IMG/VR virus record: IMGVR_UViG_3300025617_000089
Location: 1-27,794 of that record
Length of the DNA stretch: 27,794 bases
Strand: one strand, 5' to 3'
From: a virus
In this document: positions 21,990 through 27,794 of the stretch, in pieces
How the letters are laid out: each line of letters opens with the position of its first letter
How positions within the stretch are numbered: the first letter of the stretch is position 1
Translations under genes and position numbers: made by a program
The notes under the pieces: model-generated
Seen by the model: only the letters and a program-made list of their open reading frames with translations
What the model was told of the DNA's origin: nothing
Databases searched by the model: none

Positions 21990-22355
21990 ATGGCTTTTAC
22001 AAAAGAGTTCGTAGTAGACCTAGTAAAGACCCACGACAATTATTACGGATGGCCCAACCTTGTTCAATTCGTTCAAGCGCACTGGAAAATCACACACTCT
22101 AGCTACCCTGACGGAGAAGCGGTGCACTATTTTGTTAAAGAGCTTAACGTAGACGCGGTCACGGAAGAGACGTATTTAGCAATCGACGAGATCACCGACT
22201 CAGTTTTGGAACAGTGGGTTATGGCGGGCATGACAGCGGATGAAGTCACAGCAGTGGAAAATCATTCCATTTCAATTATTCGTTCTACGCACTTTAGAAA
22301 CTCTCTGACGACCCACTATCAGAACCCAAATTCTCTGGTTGTGCCCGTAATATGA
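21990..22355 (+). CDS. Hypothetical protein downstream of the tail tip
   Basis: The product has 121 residues, soluble, with no signal or membrane segment. It opens with a helical segment (MAFTKEFVVDLVKTHDNYYG) and contains HWKITHSSYPDGEAVHYFVK and a C-terminal helix region with ISIIRSTHFRNSLTTHYQ. The family is unknown. A strong AAAGGAGA precedes the ATG and it lies in the tail-tip operon, with a 30-bp gap upstream. It ends 72 bp before the GNAT gene, so it closes this unit. Confidence 0.6.
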   Translation: MAFTKEFVVDLVKTHDNYYGWPNLVQFVQAHWKITHSSYPDGEAVHYFVKELNVDAVTEETYLAIDEITDSVLEQWVMAGMTADEVTAVENHSISIIRSTHFRNSLTTHYQNPNSLVVPVI

Positions 22356-22402
22356 GAAATTATGTTTCACGTCCGGAGGGTCTATGCTACTACGAGTTAA
22401 TA

Positions 22403-22418
22403 TGTTAACGTGTAAACA
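22403..22418. promoter_or_regulatory. Dyad site 5, upstream of the GNAT gene
   Basis: TGTTAACGTGTAAACA, 6 of 8 positions symmetric, ends only 9 bp before the GNAT ATG. Its right edge touches the likely ribosome site (AGG at 22418-22420), so a bound protein would block transcription or act at the very start of the gene. It is a member of the seven-copy family. Confidence 0.6.
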
Positions 22419-22427
22419 GGTCTACCT

Positions 22428-22856
22428 ATGTCACAGTCGCGTTTAGTTTTCGACGAGAAAGACAGAGTGGGGACTTGGGTCGCTGAACGGGTCGGGCAAT
22501 TGGCTTCGTGGGGCGACTATTACGCGATGGGCGCTGAACTCGGTGGTGAGTTGGTAAGTGGGGTTGTCTACAACAACGTAGGAGCCTCGAACGCTACCTG
22601 CCACATCGCCGTCAGCAAACCCACTAGGGGCTTTTCGGAGCTGCTCGACCACGCTTATGCGTACGCGTTTGGGCAGTTGGGTCTTAGGCGATTGACGGTT
22701 TTCGTGGAAGCGACCAACCACAAGAGTTTAAAGATCACGAGCCATATAGGATTTGTTGATGAAGGCGTGATGAAAAGCGCTGGAGACAGCGGGCAAGACG
22801 TCATTATGCGTGTTCTTTGGCCCGGTAACTATCGCAGAGGAAGAAAAAATGGGTAA
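22428..22856 (+). CDS. GNAT-family acetyltransferase-like protein
   Basis: The product has 142 residues. LGLRRLTVFVEATNHKSLKI with GFVDEGVMK fits the late half of the GNAT fold: Asn97, Ser100 and the G-F-x-x-E-G ending of motif B. GNAT enzymes transfer an acetyl group from acetyl-CoA to amines. The Q/R-x-x-G-x-G/A acetyl-CoA loop is not evident (only PTRGFSELL around residue 65), so activity is uncertain. It overlaps the next gene by 8 bases, yet sits among virion genes. It could modify a virion or host protein; the target is unknown. Confidence 0.7.
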   Translation: MSQSRLVFDEKDRVGTWVAERVGQLASWGDYYAMGAELGGELVSGVVYNNVGASNATCHIAVSKPTRGFSELLDHAYAYAFGQLGLRRLTVFVEATNHKSLKITSHIGFVDEGVMKSAGDSGQDVIMRVLWPGNYRRGRKNG

Positions 22857-23874
22857 GAGTAATCCGCCACCCCCAGATTATGAGCCACTGGCGAAAGCCA
22901 GTGCGGAAGCTGCTCGCATTCAAGCCGACTTAGGTCGGGAGCAATTGGCGTTTGCCCGCGAACAGTATGATCGTTCAGCGCCCATCCTTGAGGGGATCGC
23001 GGCGCAGCAGATGGCTGCTCAGAACGAGCAGATGGGTCAAGCGCGCGATTATTATAACTACCAGCGAGATACCTACCGCCCGTTAGAACGGTCTATCGTG
23101 GCAGACGCTCAACGTTTTAATACAGAGGCTTACCGCGAAGATATGGCAGGACGCGCTGCGGCGGACGCCGGTAGAGCTTTTGGTATTTCGCAACAACAGA
23201 ACCAACGCGCAATGGCTTCGATGGGGGTTAACCCCAACTCGGGTCGCTTCGCTGCACAGCAGAACGCCACGGGTCTACAGCAAGCTGCGATGCGCGCGAA
23301 CGCTATGACTGGCGCACGGAACCAAGCTGAGCAGATGGGCTATGCAAGAAAGCTAGACGCTGCGGGTCTCGGTCGCGGCCTTGCTGGTGCTTCAAGCGCT
23401 GCCTACGGTGGCGCATCCAGCGCGGGTTCTATGGCTGGTCAAAACGCTCAGTCCGCGGGTCAGAACTACATGGGCAACATGGCTATCGGCTCTGGCACCA
23501 TCGCCGCGGGTCAGAACATGCAGATTCAAGGGTTGAGCAATGTACTCAACAACCAGACAAGCACTTACATCAATACTCAAGACAGCTTCCTAGGAGACAT
23601 CGGCGGTGCACTGGGCGGCGCGGCTTCTGTTTACACCGCGTTTGGCGGATCAGATCGCCGGATTAAAGAAAACATCGAGCTTGTCGGCGTCGACGAAGTA
23701 ACCGAGCTGAACTTGTACGAGTTCAACTACAAGGGTGACACGTCTCGTCGCTTCCGTGGCGTCATGGCGGACGAAGTTTTGATTACACATCCAGAGGCAG
23801 TGTACGACACCGACCTCGGCTTTATGGCCGTTAAGTACGACTTGCTCGGCATTGAACTTGAGGAGGTCCGCTAA
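22849..23874 (+). CDS. Internal virion (ejection) protein with S74 chaperone domain
   Basis: The product has 341 residues from ATG 22849 (AGAGGAAG upstream); an in-frame ATG at 22810 lies inside the GNAT gene and is poorer. Residues 1-265 are Ala/Gln/Gly-rich and helical (REQLAFAREQYDRSAPILEG), like T7 gp14-type ejection proteins. The C-terminus (about 266-341) is a peptidase S74/intramolecular chaperone domain: FGGSDRRIKENIELVG, then LNLYEFNYKGD, RFRGVMADEVLITHPEAV and KYDLL. In endosialidase this domain folds the trimer and cuts itself off at the Ser before Asp (Ser268 here). Stop overlaps the next ATG (TAATG). Confidence 0.75.
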   Translation: MGKSNPPPPDYEPLAKASAEAARIQADLGREQLAFAREQYDRSAPILEGIAAQQMAAQNEQMGQARDYYNYQRDTYRPLERSIVADAQRFNTEAYREDMAGRAAADAGRAFGISQQQNQRAMASMGVNPNSGRFAAQQNATGLQQAAMRANAMTGARNQAEQMGYARKLDAAGLGRGLAGASSAAYGGASSAGSMAGQNAQSAGQNYMGNMAIGSGTIAAGQNMQIQGLSNVLNNQTSTYINTQDSFLGDIGGALGGAASVYTAFGGSDRRIKENIELVGVDEVTELNLYEFNYKGDTSRRFRGVMADEVLITHPEAVYDTDLGFMAVKYDLLGIELEEVR

Positions 23875-25502
23875 TGGCCCGTAAATCCAGATGGCAGCAG
23901 TTCTCTGACAACTTTAACTCTGTCTACGATACATTTAACAAGGCGGCTCAAAACATTGAGACGTCCCGTATTATGAACGACGAGAAGTTCACCGGCGAAG
24001 GTGGACTAGGCGCGGGTCTCGAAGGCTCTGCGCTGGAGAAAGCTCGGTATAAAGCCCTTGGCGACATCTACACCAAATACGGCAACGCAGAAAAAGGCTT
24101 AGCGGTACGCGGACAACTTGCTGATTTAGAAGCTAAAGACCGTGAGAACACAATTAACCAAAGCATCATGCAGGAGCTCATCGCCCAACGAGGGGCGCTC
24201 CAGTCGGGTCTGATGCGCGGGCAGACAAATGCTGCGAATGCTAGTGCAAACGCTAGTAACGCCAGTGCCGCAAACAGCTACAGCCTTGTGGGTGATAGAG
24301 CCGCCACGCAACCCCTCCGCCTAGAAGGTCTGGGCTTAGCTAATGAGGGAACTCGGATCGGCAACCTCAATAGCCAACTGGCTTACGACCTTGGTATGGC
24401 GACTTTCGACTCCGATGTGGCTTCTGCGGACGCCGCCGCGAGGACCGCGAGATCGAACGCCGACGTGGGGGAAGGGACCGTAGACTCCAGAATAGATCAG
24501 TCGCAAAACAATGCTGATCTCACCGGAGCAAACGCCGACCGAGCACAGACTGACGCAGAAAACGCCGAAGCCACGCAGGGTAGTGACCAAGACGCGGCTA
24601 AAAGCACAAATGCGTTGACCATCGCGCAGGCCAACCTCGGTATCAACACCGCTGAAGCCGCACTGGAGAACGCTACGACGGAAGACATGATCCTCTCGCG
24701 GGTTATGAGTGCAAACTTTGAGACCGGCGCAGAAGCAGACGCCGCAGCCATCGCAGAAATTCAGCAGAGCGATCTCCCTTATGAACGCAAAGCAACTTTG
24801 ATCTCAACCATCCAGAAGATGGGCCTAGAGACACTGGCGAACGAGGGCGCTCAGTTTACTCAAGCAGGTCTTAATGCTTTAGGGCAAGGTCTCGACGCGG
24901 GTATCAAGTGGTACGATGGTGTCGACGACGGCAACACTCTTGCTATTCAGCGCGATGAAGACGGTACTGTTCGGGTCATGGAGACCCGCGGTGATGCGGT
25001 TCGGGAGTTATTTTCTGCCGGTGGAGATACCGCTGAACAACAGATTCTTGCGCAGCTAGCCACACAAATTCAACAGCCAAGTAACGCGCTCGCCGTGGCG
25101 GCATCCGTTGCGGACCTTAACCAAACGCTCGCCAATACAGATAAGACTGAGTCCCAGACTACACTGATTGACCGTCAAGCCTTTACCGAAATGCTTGCGC
25201 AAGACGCCACGCGGGCAAGAACCACACTGGTGGAAGCGCAGACAGCCCAAACGCTGCAAGAGATAGAGGCGGCAAAGGGCGGCCTTGGTAAGTCTCAAGA
25301 GATTGCGCAGCGCGGCTTGGCGAACCTGCAAGCCTCAGAAGCCTTTGCCATCCTTGGCGAAGGTGACGGTGGGCGCGTGAAGCAAATGGATGCTATCGGT
25401 CACTATATGCAAGTCATGCGTATGCCCGGTGCTCCACCGGCGGGGGTTGAAGGCTCGGTCTGGCTGAGCTTGAGCGACGAAGAAAAAGCAGCGTTTCAAT
25501 AA
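23874..25502 (+). CDS. Internal virion (ejection) protein, helical
   Basis: The product has 542 residues, almost wholly helical, with Ala/Gln/Asn-rich stretches (ANASANASNASAANS around residues 121-135) and no membrane segment. It opens MARKSRWQQFSDNFNSVYDT and ends in a short unique region (LGEGDGGRVKQMDAIGHYMQ). This fits the middle internal virion proteins of podoviruses (T7 gp15-like), which leave the head with the DNA and help form a channel across the cell envelope. It lies between two other ejection-type genes, the standard order. Low sequence conservation means this is a composition and position call. Confidence 0.65.
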   Translation: MARKSRWQQFSDNFNSVYDTFNKAAQNIETSRIMNDEKFTGEGGLGAGLEGSALEKARYKALGDIYTKYGNAEKGLAVRGQLADLEAKDRENTINQSIMQELIAQRGALQSGLMRGQTNAANASANASNASAANSYSLVGDRAATQPLRLEGLGLANEGTRIGNLNSQLAYDLGMATFDSDVASADAAARTARSNADVGEGTVDSRIDQSQNNADLTGANADRAQTDAENAEATQGSDQDAAKSTNALTIAQANLGINTAEAALENATTEDMILSRVMSANFETGAEADAAAIAEIQQSDLPYERKATLISTIQKMGLETLANEGAQFTQAGLNALGQGLDAGIKWYDGVDDGNTLAIQRDEDGTVRVMETRGDAVRELFSAGGDTAEQQILAQLATQIQQPSNALAVAASVADLNQTLANTDKTESQTTLIDRQAFTEMLAQDATRARTTLVEAQTAQTLQEIEAAKGGLGKSQEIAQRGLANLQASEAFAILGEGDGGRVKQMDAIGHYMQVMRMPGAPPAGVEGSVWLSLSDEEKAAFQ

Positions 25503-25514
25503 GGAGTAAACAGC

Positions 25515-27794
25515 ATGGCGTTTACTGAAGCCCAACAAGCCATTCTGGACAGAGCTAGGAACCGCCTAGCAGGGACTGTTGAGGAAGAAGAACGTAGCCA
25601 AGGGGGTTTTACCGAGCGCCAGCAAGCTATCCTAGACGCGGCACGAGCCCGCGTGGGTTCAGGCGCTCCTACCCCAACTGACGACGTTGGGTTTATTGAA
25701 GGGCTCGGCAATGCTGGTATGCGCGGTCTTTCTAACCTTCGCAGTATTCCTGACGCGATGATGGCGGAAGATTTTGCCGCCCTTGCTGATGCTCGAGCGG
25801 CCCAAGAGGCCAGAGAAGCAGAACGTGCGCAGACAGGGGAAGAAGCCCCTTGGTGGGAAAAAGTTGCCACTTGGCGTCCGTCATGGGCGGCCCCGCTGGA
25901 GACTGAGCAAGAACTTCGCGGACTAGCGGCGGATAACGCACAGGCTGTAGCACAACGGTCTGTCGAGGCGCAGCAAAACTATCCAATGACGCAAGCGGGT
26001 GCACAGGCAATTCAAGAGCTGAGTGAATCAGATGGGTTTATTGACGGTCTTGGCACCGCATTAATGAACCCTCTGGCGACTGCCTCTGGCGTGGCACAAG
26101 TCGCTGCGGAACAACTTCCAACTATCGCCGGTGCAGGTCTCGCCACGGCGGTAACAAAAAACCCCACCGTTGGTATCGCTGCATTTTCGGGTTCTGGGTA
26201 CGCCCAAGAGCGTTTTGGCCAGCTGGTGCCGGAAGCCTCCAAAGAGGGGTACAACCTTCTCGACGACCAAGGTGCGCTCGACGCAGTCAGCGACACAGAA
26301 TTTATGCGGGACCAAGCGTCTCGAGGTCAAACCCGTGGCGCTATTATCGGCGCAGTGGACCTCGTAACCGCAGGGCTTGCATCGAAGGCACCGCTCACTC
26401 GAGCGGCTCTTGCGCGTCAGTCGGGTATTCAGGTTGCCGGTGGCGGTGGCGGCGAAGCAGCTGCACAGTTAGCCACGGATGGAGAAATCCAAGCAGGTGA
26501 AGTTATTATCGAAGCGCTCGCCGAAGGTGTAAGTGCTCCAGTGGATGTAGCGGCTCTTGGACTACGACGACCAGCCAACCAAGGCTCCGACATTAACACG
26601 CAAGAAGCTCAGCTGCGCGCAGAAGAAGACGCACAGCTCGAAGCGCAAGCATTGGCAGAAGAGAAAGCGGAAGGGCTACGGGCCCAAGCGGAAGCAGAAA
26701 CCACGGCGCGTATCCGCCGAGAGGCAGCAGCTACGTTTACGCCGCGGAAGAAATTCGTAGCAGGACGTCAGAAGGTAATCAACGACCAGCTTCAAGCTGA
26801 CATTCGCAACCCAGAGACAGAACTGGGTAAAGCGTTCGAGGCAAACTTGAACGAGAAGGGCGTCTTCGATCCTGCCGACGTGGAAGCAGAAGCAAAAGCA
26901 TTCCTCAAAGGCTATCAGAAAGAAACCAAAGCCGCCACGGATGCGCGGATTACCGAAGAGTATATCTCTGCTTTGGATAGTCACGCCGAAGCTGTTGCTC
27001 GCGGCGAAGTTCCCACCACCCAAGCCGCCGAAGGAGATACTGCCACTGATGCTGCGCCACAGGAGAATGTTGCCGCCCCAGCCAAGAAGCCGACAAAGAA
27101 AGAGCAGCTACGTGCTGACGCGGTGGCGAAACTTGGTGAGGACTTTGAGCAAAACTATCCAGAACTGTCGCAGCTACTTTCTGACGGTAAAGGTATCTAC
27201 TCTCGCGGTGCGAACAAGAAGTCACGCTTCGAGTCTATGCTCGATAAAGCCGTGGCAGAACAAAACACTGACGCGGCACAAGCGCAGCAGCCACCTGCCG
27301 AGGCTGAACAGACACCTACTCCGGCAACGCAGGAAGATACTGCAACGCCGCCGGTCGTAGCGAAGGAAGAAACTGCCGCTGAGACGCTGTCTAGTATGGA
27401 CGCGCGCGCTGAGACGTACGCCAAAGAGAAGCTAGGCGACAACTGGCGGGAAACTAACCCCGCCCTCGTGGAGCTTTTGAACGGTAAGAAGTACGCAGGT
27501 TTCCAAACAAACGTTGATCGCGTAGCAGCCGAGGCTCCAGTGGCGGTTACTGCGGAAGAAACCGTCGACGCTCCTACGCCTGCCACGACAGAGCCGACGA
27601 CAGTCGTAGCTGAAGATGCGCCTGCCACGACAGAGCCGACGACGAACATCGCCGCAGTATTTACGCAAGATGTGCCTAGCGGCGTCAAGCTGTCCCCCAA
27701 CGAGCAAAAAGTCTTTGAGACGCTGCAACAGGCGTTTGCCAACAACGAGCAGGACGACGTTATCCAGTCGGATGGTAAGCTGAACCCGCAGCGG
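25515..27794 (+). CDS. Giant internal virion protein, N-terminal part (partial)
   Basis: An open frame from ATG 25515 (AAGGAG upstream) runs to the window edge, at least 760 residues. The first 40 residues contain a duplicated helix (FTEAQQAILDRARNR, then FTERQQAILDAARAR). About 172-340 is Gly/Ala-rich and hydrophobic (NPLATASGVAQVAAEQLPTI), often seen in ejected giant phage proteins. A charged Ala/Glu helix follows (about 350-410), then two copies of a small domain (about 523-575 and 626-675, KLGEDF-x-x-NYPEL versus KLGDNW-x-x-TNPAL) joined by Pro/Thr linkers. Any enzymatic domain would lie beyond the window. Confidence 0.75.
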   Translation, partial: MAFTEAQQAILDRARNRLAGTVEEEERSQGGFTERQQAILDAARARVGSGAPTPTDDVGFIEGLGNAGMRGLSNLRSIPDAMMAEDFAALADARAAQEAREAERAQTGEEAPWWEKVATWRPSWAAPLETEQELRGLAADNAQAVAQRSVEAQQNYPMTQAGAQAIQELSESDGFIDGLGTALMNPLATASGVAQVAAEQLPTIAGAGLATAVTKNPTVGIAAFSGSGYAQERFGQLVPEASKEGYNLLDDQGALDAVSDTEFMRDQASRGQTRGAIIGAVDLVTAGLASKAPLTRAALARQSGIQVAGGGGGEAAAQLATDGEIQAGEVIIEALAEGVSAPVDVAALGLRRPANQGSDINTQEAQLRAEEDAQLEAQALAEEKAEGLRAQAEAETTARIRREAAATFTPRKKFVAGRQKVINDQLQADIRNPETELGKAFEANLNEKGVFDPADVEAEAKAFLKGYQKETKAATDARITEEYISALDSHAEAVARGEVPTTQAAEGDTATDAAPQENVAAPAKKPTKKEQLRADAVAKLGEDFEQNYPELSQLLSDGKGIYSRGANKKSRFESMLDKAVAEQNTDAAQAQQPPAEAEQTPTPATQEDTATPPVVAKEETAAETLSSMDARAETYAKEKLGDNWRETNPALVELLNGKKYAGFQTNVDRVAAEAPVAVTAEETVDAPTPATTEPTTVVAEDAPATTEPTTNIAAVFTQDVPSGVKLSPNEQKVFETLQQAFANNEQDDVIQSDGKLNPQR
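27578..27642 (+). repeat. Short direct repeat in the Pro/Thr linker
   Basis: The stretch encoding PATTEPTT occurs twice, near 27578 and again near 27620, within the giant protein gene. It is a low-complexity linker repeat. Confidence 0.5.

Noticed and set aside
22810-22848. Longer start for the S74-domain protein
   Set aside because: The ATG at 22810 is inside the GNAT gene without a ribosome site; ATG 22849 has AGAGGAAG in front.
23224-23236. GGGGTTAACCCC palindrome
   Set aside because: Single copy in coding sequence (MGVNPN), not matching the dyad family.

Overview
The window is a contiguous stretch of the structural half of a tailed double-stranded DNA phage (or prophage). All genes are on the + strand, tightly packed, often with overlapping stop/start codons. 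I see no tRNA, CRISPR array, integrase, insertion sequence or replication gene. The parts list is a terminase end, a large portal with a Gln-rich tail, scaffold, HK97-fold-type coat, short-tail adaptors, a nozzle-like protein, fibres, and a final run of three large helical ejection-type proteins. There is no tape measure, tail tube or sheath. This fits a podovirus. Several small protein types here are ones I associate with phages of marine bacteria; the host itself cannot be read from the window.

Layout. 1-184: end of the large terminase. 251-4718: portal, an 86-aa protein, scaffold and major capsid protein. 4771-6728: a basic mini-protein, two neck adaptor proteins and a BppU-like Ig domain protein. 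6728-12412: virion surface cassette with a 703-aa protein built of 18-residue repeats, small fibre-associated proteins, an Ala-rich coiled-coil fibre, a Gly-rich fibre and a tail-fibre chaperone-like protein. 12480-14089: seven small proteins (one exported and Cys-rich, one with a C-terminal membrane anchor, five Lys-rich and overlapping). 14202-15806: lysis cassette (two membrane proteins, 3-TM holin, M15 endolysin). 15816-22355: nozzle-like protein, a lambda-J-like tail tip, and further tail tip proteins. 22428-22856: a GNAT acetyltransferase. 22849 to the end: an ejection protein with an S74 chaperone domain, a second ejection protein, and the first 760 residues of a giant virion protein that runs off the window.

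The most interesting unexplained signal is a 16-bp dyad, TGNTNACNNGTNANCA, found seven times. Five copies lie in intergenic gaps (before the portal, the 86-aa gene, the capsid gene, the lysis cassette and the GNAT gene) and two inside fibre-region coding sequence, one of which is a perfect palindrome. Of the eight gaps of 47 bp or more, five hold this dyad and two others hold a G6/C6 hairpin. Together these look like a dedicated regulatory (or DNA-anchoring) system for the late genes.
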